Made by a program: the position numbers and the translations under genes. From positions 10,485,501-10,549,500 of the forward strand of contig NC_091971.1 of the NCBI RefSeq assembly GCF_036711975.1: a stretch of DNA of 64,000 nucleotides. The letters are read 5' to 3'. The DNA is from Onthophagus taurus (taxonomy: Eukaryota > Arthropoda > Insecta > Coleoptera > Scarabaeidae). Positions 1 to 12,000 of this stretch are shown in pieces (the first letter of the stretch is position 1; each line of letters begins with the position of its first letter). The notes under the pieces were generated by a model. The model was not told where the DNA came from and ran no database searches. It worked only from the letters and a program-made list of their open reading frames with translations.

Positions 1-908
1 TTTAGTTTAACTTACTCTTATAGTTTATAAAAAGCACATTGTAATTTTAATTATCTACTTAATTTTATTAAGAAACATTGAACTTCAAATTTCAATTAAT
101 TTTTTCTTTATGCCAATAAGTTCATGGTTAAATAACGATAGTGTTAAAATTATTTATAAAAATCAGGTTTATTTGAAGGTCGGCACAAAATTAAAACACT
201 TTAGATGTTTTTTTTTCTTCTTTTTATTACTCATTATACCAACTAAAATATCTGAACGAAGTGAAAAGAATTAAAACACAAAAACCCTTTCTTGTAATTC
301 TTTAATGATTCGTGTTAAAGTTTCTCGGTTTTAAAATGGAGAATGAACAAAACGGGTCGACATTTTAGAACGTCATTATTCCATACATGCGGAGACAATA
401 ATTAGCGGTACACCCACGTTTTTTTTTACAGCTTTCTTTTAAGTGCTTAGATGAAAGTAGCTTTATGCTATTGAAATACCGCTCGAAAATAACAGAGAAA
501 AGCAATTCCTTTTTTGTTCTGAGAACAGAGAATGCGTTTTACCTCTTGTGTTTTGCTCTAGAAAATGAAGAAGGAATTTCTGGGGCACACATTAACATTC
601 CAATGAAATATAGAAATCATTCAATTATTAATTTAAATTGGATTCGTTTTTCATTTTGATTATGGTTTTATTTTAGTTCTTTAAAGAAAGAAAATACTCG
701 CGTGAATAACTTAACAACGTGTCTGCCAACTGTTTCCAATTTTTCCAGGCCACAGCTCGTGTATACGAAGAAGAACATCCTGTTCTTTTTGCATAGCAGG
801 AGCTGGTAACGCGAGATAAATTTGACGTCATCTGTTACGTGGATATCCTTTCTATTAGCGGCACATGACTGTCATCGTTGCGCTTGTTGCTCGTTTTTAA
901 ATTGTCCC
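1..908. other. Intergenic, no gene recognised
   Basis: AT-rich sequence without a convincing coding exon. The only open frame above 60 codons (465-659, +) has low-complexity composition and matches no family I recognise. Nothing else supportable is seen. Confidence 0.5.
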
Positions 909-3625
909 TTAAGAGGCTACTTTACCATACAGCTCGGCAAATTACAAAAAACATACATTATTTATGAAAATATTTGGATGAAATTTTGTACATAGCTTCT
1001 TCTAACAATTCTACATAACGCATGGTGAAAATTTTTAAAGTTTTCCAAAAAAAGGGGTTTTTTTCCTCAATATTATACAATTTGGTCGTTCTTTTTTAGC
1101 TTGCATGATAGTATACTTGAAAATAGTAATATTTTTCAAATCAATTTTTTCAAAATTTTTAGTTATAAAGGAATAGTTTGTAATTTGCTAAAATTGCAAA
1201 AAGGTAGCGTAAAAATGAATATTTTCCGTCAAGATTCCCACGAAGTATTACCACCGCGTTAGTCCCGCCTCTTGCCGACTGAGCGGCGCTTACATCGACT
1301 CTCTTCATCGAAGCTCCTTGTTTTATCTATTACTTTTTAATGTGGTAGAGAAAATAATCATTTCCAAAAGTACGTTTTGAACTTTATTTTCCGTGATTTT
1401 CTACTAATGATTGTGTAATTTAACAAAATTTTTGAATTTATAGTCAATAGTTGTTATTTTATTGTGTACTATAGTGTTAGTTTAATTTAGTTTGTAAAGT
1501 TTTTATAAACAATGGGTAAGTATGTTCATCTAAAAAACTACCCCTTAGCATTTAAAGATATTCTCGAAAAAGGAGTAATAGACGGTAATAATTTACGATA
1601 TAAATTTTTATACAATCTAAAATTTCATATTTTATAGTCCGAGATTCAATTGAAAAATGTATTCATTCAGAAAGGTAAGTTAAATTTTATTAATTTTATT
1701 GTATAAACTGTGGCACACATAAAAAGGACTTATTTAAAAAGAATAAACCATCACAGTAAAAATTAAAACGATACATTATTTGAAGCGATACCATAAGATA
1801 AATAATACAAATGATGCAGAACCAAATACTGATGGTGGAGAATAATTCATTCAACTGCAACAAAACTCGCATTAAATTTATTAATGAGTCAAAAGCAGGG
1901 CTTAGCAGCTCATTTCTTTTATGTTTTATGTGCGGGATAAAAAAGAAGCTTACACTGAAGAAAGCAAAGAGTCTATTGAGATAAACTCTGCTGTTGTTTC
2001 TGTTATCTGTCGGTACCGGATATACACAGGCTGAAGAATTATTGTTATGTGTTTGTTATTTATGTTAACAAAAACATTCCAAAAATATCAAGAAACCGCA
2101 AGTGACATGGCATAGCAGTTTATGAAGAACGCAGGTAAAGAAGAATTAATTTAGTTACAGCTTCAGGAAAAGTAAATAAAGACTGAATAAAGACTGTAAA
2201 CGCTAAACGCTCGAACAACATCAATTACGATGCATCATCCGGAGTGGTACTGCTATAAAATAATTGTATACAATAAAATAAAATACTCGTGTATACAGAG
2301 TAATTCAGGTAGGTAGCGAAAGCCGATCAGGGTAATGATAGCAATTCGGTTATAATTTATGAGTGACATTTCACACGAAGAATATAAAAGAAAGAAGAAT
2401 TTATTGGAAACTTGCAAGATGGATGCATTAACAGAAATAAAATACAAATTCTTACCAGAAGCTAAAGTACCAATCAGATATGGATCCAAGAAAGGTATCT
2501 GTGCCTAACTGCATCGAGATTTGGTGATGTATGTAGGATGAGAAATGACACGTCTTGCTTAAATAAAGTTAAATCAATCTTGTACTCGAAATTTGCTAGA
2601 AATAATAACACTAAACATGGCCAAGCCTATGAATGGCTTGCATTAAAAAAATTTGAAAGTAAATATAACTTGCCAGCAAACTCTTCAGCTCTATTCATCC
2701 GTAGGATGTATGGATTCTTAGTTGCAAGTCCAAATGAAACAATAAAAAACGAAAATGCCATCTTCGAGGTGAAGTGTCCAGCGAATTTCAAGAGCTTACA
2801 TCTATTCAACGATGGCAAATTAAAATTTTCTAAAGATTTTTCTAGTCAGGGCTGTTTTATTTATTACACTATTAGCCATATTTTGTATACTTCAATCATT
2901 ATTTAATATTATTATTAATTAGGTATTACATATTATTTCATTTACTTATACAAGGTGATGCAGACCATGCAGTCCATTTTTTAAACAGAAATATTAAAAA
3001 AGTTCGAATGAAAAGTAATAATATTCATAAAGGAACCACATTTATTCAGCTATTTTTTCTTTAATTTTTGTAACTACCTGTGTTTTCAAATAAAATTACT
3101 TACACGGTTACTCTGAGACACCTGTACATCAAACGAACGCATAATAATACAACAAAGATATAATTTATAAATGTTGTACCGAACTTTTCACATTCCCTGT
3201 ATTGCAAATATATCTATTTTAATATAAAATGAAGTTATAAATGTTATTTTCGTTTCAAAATGATATAAATGTTTTATTGTTGTGAACCAAAATACTTAAA
3301 AAAACAAACGTAGTAAAAAGGTGGGCTACGACTACGATTATTAATAAAAAATCAAAATAATAAATAAATTGGAAAGTCAATAAAAAGATTGATTGTAATT
3401 CGTAATTAAGAAAAATTGTTAATAAACAATAATATTTAGAAGAAGTCGTTTAATTTCTTCATTAACAACATCGACGAGAAAAAGAATCGTAATAAAATAA
3501 ACACGATGTTTTTTTAATCTATAAAGGGTCGGGCCTAGTAGAAAATAAACTCCGCCTCGTTGCTTCCGAACGTCCGTCGTCTGCGCCCCTCAGAAACTGA
3601 CCGACCTGGTAAAGTGGGCTCTTAA
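909..3625 (+). mobile_element. Decayed Mutator-like DNA transposon with YqaJ remnant
   Basis: Candidate terminal inverted repeats are visible: TTAAGAGGCTACTTTACCA at 909 and, read from the other strand at 3625, TTAAGAGCCCACTTTACCA. No target-site duplication could be seen, so the ends are tentative. Inside, on +, lie a G+C-richer leader (about 1240-1320), a short ATG-containing exon at 1513 followed by GTAAGT, a small exon at 1638-1674, and decayed coding at about 1860-2240. There, 'SVGTGYTQAEELL' resembles the Mutator-like transposase domain often found with YqaJ nucleases. The YqaJ-like frame follows at 2538-2906. Stops and frameshifts interrupt the transposase part, so the copy is dead. 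The assignment rests on motif memory and could instead be another YqaJ-bearing family. Confidence 0.5.
2538..2906 (+). pseudogene. YqaJ-type nuclease domain remnant of a transposon
   Basis: This frame of 122 codons contains 'NNNTKHGQAYEWLALKKFE', a tract 'YGFLVASPNETIKNENAIFE' and then 'VKCP'. This is the order of the YqaJ/lambda-exonuclease-like fold in arthropod transposon proteins: the GxxxE-type helix, then a G-x-L-x-A-S-P motif, then (I/F)EVKCP with the catalytic E-x-K. The family normally reads ASPDG; here the D-G pair is N-E, so a metal-binding residue is missing. Homology stops soon after the EVKCP motif and the frame runs into low-complexity sequence. It has no host-gene context and lies inside the transposon at 909-3625. 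Confidence 0.6.
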
Positions 3626-5610
3626 GACGAAAATAAATTTGAACCTACCACAAAAAAAAGCATTATTACATCATCACCATTATAAATAGTGCTCCGTTAC
3701 AACATTTATTAACGCCTACATTGTGATTTCAATTGATAAATGAAACAATAAATTAAGTTCCAAATAGAACAATTTTCTGTTAATAATAATAGTGTTTAAA
3801 ACAAAACGCGTTTACGTAACCGATCGATTGTACAATAATAATCGTTGTCGATTTGAATAACTTCGAACGTTAGTTGTCGACGGGGTTTACGTGTGGATAA
3901 TAATTGGCACTTGCCCATTATGCAAGATTATTAAGCGGGAAACTGTTCGACGTTGAACTGACTTAATTTGCAATTAATTCGTTCAAAAATTTCTTGTTAC
4001 AGGTACAAGAGCTCTAGAATTTCTGCAATGTACGTGCACATTTTAAGTTAGCGCCCGCCGGTTACCACGGCAATATCGTGATAACTTTAAAATATGCGTG
4101 TGTCTCAAGAGACCTTACCGAATGTACAGTTACGTAATAAAACAATGTTATGGGTGTATAAATTGATTTTGAAAGGTGGTACATTCCGTCTTGTTTAAGC
4201 AAATAGAATAAAACAATATTAATCTAAAAGGATTAAAATGAAATTGTTTGGGATTGTCGAGAATGTTGTTAAAGTGAATGGGTTGAATTGAAAGAATTTG
4301 TTCAAATTTTGTAATCTTATTAAATCCTTCTGGATATATACAACTTTAACTAGATTCTTCCTAAATAATGCAAAAGATTTGTCAAGTTGCAAAAAAAATT
4401 AAAGTATACATAATAAACATTTATGTAATCCAGGTGAACAAGAAAACAAGATAATTATATTCTTAATTGTCATTATTAAGCGTGGTAGGCGCAATTTTTT
4501 AAGTGTCTTAGAATAAATCCTACAATTTTAAAACATCCTCTTTGTAGGTCTCTCAATTTAATTCAAGTTCTTATAAACTTGGTTTTCATAATGGAAATTA
4601 TTTTCCTTTGATCTCTCTTTGAATGATTGCTGAGAAATGGTGGTTTTATGTAACGTATTGGTTCTGTATAATCTTATTTGGTTTTAAATATCAACCTCAC
4701 TAGAACCTCCTTAAAATGAGTAGACTTTGTGTTAATTAGAAAAAAAGTGAATTTTTGGGTTCTAATTTCCAGGCTTATCAAGAACAAATCCTGGATCTCT
4801 TTTACATGAAGGACACAGGAAAAAACACATATCATTAATTTGAATATACTCGATCTCCAGACTGGACAACATGAACTTAGAGAAAAATTTAATTTCATCT
4901 ACATGGTGATGATATTTCAAAAATTAAATCGTTGACGATGGCTAATTGCACCAAAACCGGTAACAATAAAGATAATACTGATATAGATTGAAAAAATATT
5001 TTAATTTTATCAAACACTTCTTCCCAAAAGAAATGGACAACATTTGTTTAAGTTTTTAAAGACGCTATAACTTAAAAAACATTACATTATTCAGTTTATA
5101 GTTTTTAATTAGTGTAAGACTTACATAATCTACACAACCATTCAAAAAGATTCACCCAGGTTCTTTCATTTCATTAAAAATTATTGTACCTGCAAACATA
5201 CAGTTTGAGGTTTTGCACTTTTGTGATAACAAAATGTTTGCAGCAAGATGATTCTTTGCAAAATAAGTAGTCCAGCAACATCTAATGGGTTAAATCTTAT
5301 TTCATCAGTGAAATGTAGTTTAAACTACATGGCAATAAATCTAGTGGTAAAGCTAGGTGCTGTGACGAACTATATAAAGTTCTGCCCAAAAGAGAACTAA
5401 TTGATGCTTCAAGGTTATATTGTACTATATGGTTGATGTTGCTAGAATTAATGGATGTATGCTATCAATGAAAAAAATTCTAACATTCGGGAAACCACAC
5501 TTAGGTTTAAGAACAAGATTCTATCAATAGAATTGGTAACAACTAATGAAATCACACGCATTACTTAATACTTGGTTTGCTGTAAATTGGAATTAATTTG
5601 ATCCTAATGG
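3626..5610. other. Intergenic; possible Tc1 trace near 5.2-5.3 kb
   Basis: No gene recognised. Around 5190-5340 the minus strand reads like a badly decayed Tc1/mariner catalytic stretch (a DE-x-RFNPLDVAG tract), too short to call. The rest is AT-rich unique sequence. Confidence 0.35.
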
Positions 5611-5614
5611 GAGC

Positions 5615-6235
5615 AACCTTATGATTTTCTGATTAATTACGAAGAAATTTTCTGCATATAATTTTGCTCCATCTCTTTTAGCTTTTGAGATATGATTGAT
5701 TCTTCAAATCAAAATTGCCAAATTTGATGTTTTGCAGAGTTTGACTTTATTCCGTCAAAACGAAATCAGCCAAACTAAAACAGCTTATAAATTATAATTT
5801 TCTGATTCATTACAAATATCTTTCCTGCATAAAGATTTCCCCAATCTCCTTTAACTTTTAAAATATGATTGACTCTTTTAAAACAAAATTTCCAAATTTG
5901 ATGTTTTTACTGATTTTGACTTAATTCCTTCAAAATGAAATCAGCCAAACTGAAACAGCTTATAAATTATGATTTTCTGATTAATTACGAAGAAATTTTC
6001 TGCATAAAATTTTCCTCCATCTCTTTTAGCTTTTGAGATATGATTGATTCTTTAAAGCAAAATTACCAAATTTGATGTTTTTGCTGATTTTGACTTAATT
6101 CCTTCAAAATGAAATCAGCCAAACTTAAACAGCTTATAAACTATAATATTCTGATTCATTACGAATATCTTTTATGCATAAAGTTTTTCTCTATCTGTTT
6201 TAGCTTTTGAGATATGATTGAGTCTCTCTTTGTAA
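5615..6235. repeat. Dimeric ~174-bp satellite array (A-B-A-B)
   Basis: Four tandem monomers begin near 5621, 5793, 5968 and 6141, giving a period of about 172-176 bp. Copies 1 and 3 share 'gattaattacgaagaaattt', whereas copies 2 and 4 share 'ctgattcattac.aatatctt', so the true repeat unit is a dimer of about 347 bp. Every copy carries a segment like 'gagatatgattgattc' and, except at the truncated end, 'gaaatcagccaaact'. No coding potential. Confidence 0.85.
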
Positions 6236-7500
6236 CTCGGAGCAAATAAAAGATAAACAAATCAGCTTTGGGGTGCAGATCCATAAAACAACTATAAGAT
6301 TATGTCCAACATCAAAAAATATTTAATATCATCGTTGTGATTTTTCAGAGAAATTCGGGCTACAAGAGTAGACTGAGGTTTTAAGATTTTAAATTCTTCT
6401 TGCACTAGCATTAAACTTAACTTCATGCAAAATTAATTCCCTACATTGATTATTACAAAGACAGGACACTTATATAATAGAAATGACCATCTTGCTAAGC
6501 CCACAAGACTTGCTCTATGGATATGCTTATGGATGTAATGCTAGAGTTGCTTCGTTATGGAAATTAATTTATAAAACTGAAAGAGAAAATAATGATAGAA
6601 TCAATACTCAATCATATAAGACCAGTTGTGGGGAAACTTTTCTTACATCCACCTCATGTGTATTGCGATTCAGTTTCACTGCGTATTGACGAGGTGTAAT
6701 ATTCATTGTTGCAGTAACGTAGTAGAATACTAATTATGTCAAAATTTGATGCAGCATCTAAAAAAGAGCTAGCATACTTGAAATGGATATACTACTTAAA
6801 ATTCAAGATTTGTTCAGGATCTGTTATTACCAAAACTATTATCTATTAAATTGTGTACTTACCTTTGAAAATCATGAAGTCGCAAGGTTTTTTAAGACCT
6901 ATCAATAAGTATTAAAACGTCTAGAAGACATTATGTAATAATCTCATTACAGCAATTTGGCCAATAGTGATTTTAGTGTCTATCTCTTTATTTTCTCCTA
7001 AATCTTTGTAGCTGAGGTATACAATAACTGGTATACATTATCAGGGTGATATTGTTCTTATTTTGGTTGCAAAAAATCTAATTTCAATTTAAAATCTGAA
7101 ATCCTTCTTTCATTTAATAACAACATATCGGATAATTTGCGGGAAAATGGAATGTATGTATTGAATAACACAAAATATGGAAAATATAAATGTATACTAT
7201 TTCATGTTGATAAAATACTGGATGGGGTGTACGTCTATTTCTGGAATTGAAATACGTGCAGTAGATCTTACATCGACAGCAGAAAGGAATTTGTCAGAAA
7301 TAGATTTCTTGTAAGGAAGAATTCTTCATAAACTATTTAGCACAATTAATGAATTCACTATTGCGTACTTAATTTTTTTAAACCACTCAATAACTTACAT
7401 CAATTCAACTCCATAAAAACTACATTAAAACACTACAAAAACCCTTTCATAAAACCTCAACAATGATGATACAACGTAACGATGACTTACACTTACATTA
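6236..7500. other. Intergenic, nothing recognised
   Basis: AT-rich sequence between the satellite array and the putative Nostrin promoter region. Short open frames are not supported by composition, homology or splice context. Confidence 0.4.
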
Positions 7501-7839
7501 AAAGCAACTTTAACTTTATATCGTCGTACACATGCGTTCCGCATCTGACGAAGCGCACATGTACTTTATTATACACCTTCTAAGTTCCAAGCTAGGCTGC
7601 GTATTCACTCTCTATATCCATCCACACGGAATAAGTATACACAAAACGCGGAGTTTTTATTTTTGTGTTTTAATTTTAGACGCGCGGATTCTTAATATAG
7701 TGCAAGGTGCCGTTGCTGGAGGTAGAACGGAGACGAAAGCATACCCAGCTTTTTAGATACCATCGTTTTAGTTTCGATTAGAGCACCTCGTGTGGATGTG
7801 TGTGTGTGGAAAATCAAACGCGCGTCCGACGCGGATTTT

Positions 7840-7902
7840 TTTTGTTGCTTTCCAACCGCGTCCAGTTCAGTCGTGTGCGATAGCTCCGAGTGTTTCGATC
7901 GA
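7840..7902 (+). promoter_or_regulatory. Candidate core promoter (Inr, near-DPE) for Nostrin
   Basis: A locally G+C-rich stretch contains TCAGTC at 7867-7872, the arthropod initiator consensus. If A at 7869 is +1, CGATC lies at +28 to +32, where a downstream promoter element (RGWYV) would sit; four of five positions fit. No TATA box is evident. It lies 1.2 kb upstream of the first coding exon on the same strand. Any 5' noncoding exon and its donor were not resolved. Confidence 0.35.
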
Positions 7903-9044
7903 ACAATTTATTTTTATTTTTTTTTTTACTCGAAGAACACATTTTCCACGATGGGGATTCTCAACATTCAGTGCAGTTTTGAGTTTAACCACGTGCGTTT
8001 ATAAGACTTCGGTCGGAAAATAAATAGAAAAAATTACAAAATTAAAAGAATTATACATAAATAAATCGAATGTGATTTGTGGTTTTTCGTTTTTGTGTGT
8101 TGTTCGAAAAGTATTATGTAAAATAGGAGTGGTAATTTTATTGTTTTCCTTTTTTTTTGTTCGTTTGAGTATTTCTTTGTTGAATTGGATGTATTGAATC
8201 GTTGAAATAGTTTTATTTGATGATGACGAAAACGAAAACAATTTTTTAATTATTATTTAAATGCCTTATCGTTTTAATTTGTTGACGTGATGCGGTTATT
8301 CGCAAACAATTACGGAGTCTTGACTACCTTGAAACTGTTGATTTTTTTAATTTATGTCGGTTTTGGTGGATTTTATGGAGAAAGTGATTTATCTGTTGTA
8401 TGTTTTACGAATTCCTTGGATAAAGAGTAGCTCATCAAACAATACTATCTTTAATTAAATATTTGTGTTCATTATTCTGAAGGAAATATTTGCAAAGTTG
8501 CAAAGTTTAAAGTTAATTTTGTCTACTCAATTTGTTACGAAACTTTTATTCAACCTATTTATGCTTAAATTATTTTGAACTTGACCGTTAAGTTATCACA
8601 ATTCTTTTATGTCTTAAATTGAAGCTTTATTAACTTTATTATCTCTGTTATTCGTATAAAATTGATTTATTACAAAATTAAAAAAAAATAAAATTCTTTG
8701 GGTTTAAAGGCAAGGTTATTGTTAAGCTATTTCCCTTGGAACACGCACGAAGCTACAAATATTTACTGCGTCACTAGGTATTTAAGCTGATAAGAACCCG
8801 ACAATTTAAAAGAAAAGTGCTACTCAATTTCAAATTACTTTTTTTATAAAACCTCCATATATGCCAAATATTTGCAAAAATTACCAAAAAAAGCACAATT
8901 AAGCCAAAATTTCTTGACAAATGCCATTTAAATCCGTCATTCTTAAACATTTATTTGATAACATTCAAATGAAGCTATTTACAAAACATTCAATTCAACA
9001 ATTATAATCTCTAACAATTACGATTTGAAAAGGTGGGAAAAACG

Positions 9045-12000
9045 ATGAAGAAATTTTATACGAAATTCTCCAAACAACAATGGCGAACAACCGTACCAAA
9101 TTTGAACACATCAATTTTCAAAAAATACTCTAAAGATGATTCAAATAAAGAAAATCGAATGTCTTCGGCGAGCTACGATCTCCAAATGGCAGAAAAAAAT
9201 TACGTCGTTAGCGATGAAGTTCCAACTACGATTGATTCGGACACAGAGCCGGATGAAGTTTTTGAAGATGCCCGAACGATAATCCAAAAAAGTAAAGAAG
9301 ACGTTTCGAAAAATATAAAATACGACTCAGATCTTTACGTGGAAGTCGAGCCCCCCGCAATATCATTAAAAAATAATTCTAAATACGAAGCGGAGGTTCC
9401 CAGCATTTCATTTTCGTTCTTCGAAAACAGAAATTACGATCAAGTTAGGGTTCATAAATCGGAATTGAAGATTGAATTAACCATACCGGAACTTGATGAG
9501 AAAACATCTGGGTTATCAACTCCAACTGATTCTCATTCTTACGTAAACGAAGTGTTTTCAACTCCCCAATCCAACATAACTCCCGAAGAATACAGCGTTC
9601 CTATCAAAATTAGCGAGAATCATTTAAAAATGTTGGAATTTGCCGAACAAAACATCAACAAAGAGGAGCCTCAAGAAAACGACGGGGAAAGGATTTTAAA
9701 TTTTGTCCCAAAAAAGCTCAGCTTCGAAGAAATCGAAAACCTAGCGAACAACGACGAAATCGACGCCTACGTCCGAAAAAGCTTAGAAGAAATTTGCCCC
9801 CCAATAAAATCCGGAAGCGACCCAAATCTCTCCCACACCATCCAAGAAGAAGAAGTAACCGAATACAAAGTACCAAAATCGCTAAAAAGAAACCGCTTAT
9901 CCCAATCAATGAACGATTTCAACCCCGACACAATCCAACCGATCACCAAAGACATCGACATCGAACACATATCTTGCAGCCAAGTAATCATGGAGAACCC
10001 CAACGAAAACTCGATAAACATGGATTATTGCAAAACAAGAAGTAAACTCCCAATTAAATTAAGACGTGTTACTTTATTAAGAAAACCGAAATCGAAAGCC
10101 GTCGATACTTGGACTAACATTAAATCGAAAGTAAAAAATTTTAAAGAATCTAGTCAATTAAACGATAACAAAGACAAATTAGCCAATAATATCGAAGAAA
10201 TGTATAAGAACTCAAAAAGTAAATGTAAAAAAGTTTTAAAACAAACTGGGATGATGTTTAAAAAAAGAGACCAAGAAAATATTGATCCAAACGATAATTC
10301 ATCACAAATGATCAAAAATGATGCATTTTTCGCTAATTTAAATCAACACGAAGAATCGCCGAATATTAGTGAACCTATCCCTTTAGGAAGTTGTGATAAA
10401 GTTAAATTCGCAGGAAGTAATGATACCGATAAAAATCAAGAATTTGATTTTAATACGATTAGGAGTGCTTTTAGACGAAGTAAAGTTATTCTAAATGAGG
10501 TAAACAATATTAAAATTTAATTTTTATTAATCTATAAAGAAACCTTTTCGCTTCCTACTTCCGGTCATTCACATGCGGAGATTAACTTTAATGCTGTTAT
10601 TTTTTATTGCTAGAAAAAAAGATTAATTTGTTTATAAAATAACGTAACCGTTACGTATTAAAAGCGAATTAAATTTAATTATACTTTTACTTTACTTAAA
10701 TTTATTGTGATTCTTTTTTTGGGATTGTACGTTTTCCACATGGTTGTAAACGTTTATGTAACGTTTACGATTAGTATTTGTGGATGTTGTCGAAAAAGCT
10801 ATTAGACGATTACAAGATTTTTAATAATGCGGTGTGGTAATTCAATTAATTATATCTGTGCTAATAAAATCCAGGTTAAAGTCCGAGGAAGAAGGGGTCG
10901 TTGGTCGGAAAGGTTTAATTTAATTTCGACCTGTAGTCATTTAAAAGGTCACCTCTATTATTGGCACTAACACCTTACCTTCTATTCAATGAGGCGTAAA
11001 CCAAAAATAAAATTATAATTTCAGATATTTTTTAGTTAAAAAAAGGTATGACTAACAATGATGGCCTCTCTTTTTGGTTCAAATTTATGTCTATTTTTTG
11101 TCGAAACTTGAATCATTGATTCATAGATTGCAATCATTAGATAAGTATTCTGAGTGTTCTCGAGGGTTATCCAAAACTAAAAGTGTTTTGGATTTTCTTG
11201 GCATATTACCAGAAGCTCTTGAATTTTCAGCAAAATGTTTATATCTAGACTAATAGTATCTAAAAATATACTAAGTTTTAAGCAATACTTGTAGTTATAG
11301 AACCAAATTGTTCAATATAGTAATTTATATATAGGTTGGCTTACACTTCCCTCTGTCCGTCCAAAATTCTTGTATTCCCTTTCTTTAAGTTGTTCCCTTC
11401 TTCTTCCTTTAGGTTGGGTTACGTCCTCTATTATGGCGAGTGTTATTTCCATAATCTCGTGGATTCTGTCGTTGATGATGCTATCCATTTTCGATTTGCC
11501 TACCGTTCTTCGCCAGTAATGTTGCTTTTAGGATTTTCTCCGATTTTCCTTTAAGTGGCCACACTTTGCTACTCGATGTTATCATGTTCTTTACTCTCGT
11601 GTTATAAATTTTATGCTTATTTCTATTTAATACGCCTTTATCTCCAAATAAGTCTTTCATCATAGTTGTGCCTCTTATACCTTGTATGTTTCTATCCTTT
11701 ATGGTGCATTCCGGTGATTTGTGCTCCCAAATATTTCTACTTGCTATGCACTTTCCATGGTTTAGGTCAAGGACCTGCTGCTCTTTGCATTCGCTGTATT
11801 TCTCTATGAGGTTCCTACAATGATGTGGAAGCCACTCTATTCCATCTTGATCTTAGCTGTTGGTATAAATTTCTTACTGCCTTTATTATGGTTGCATTTA
11901 TTTTCGTGCTTTCGGTAGCTTCCCATAACTTGCTTTGTGATATGCTTTTGGTGGTTTATTGTTCTTGTATACTTTGTAATTTATGACAAATTTTCCCCTC

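Noticed and set aside
5190-5340. Possible minus-strand Tc1 transposase fragment
   Set aside because: Only one short motif-like tract with stops on both sides; not enough to list as an element.
9033-9044. GTG start four codons upstream of the Nostrin ATG
   Set aside because: Eukaryotic initiation at GTG is rare and ATG 9045 follows immediately in frame; the GTG was not used.
9718-10045. Open frames of 63-84 codons on both strands inside Nostrin exon 1
   Set aside because: Shadows of the real frame caused by a local A/C-rich codon composition.
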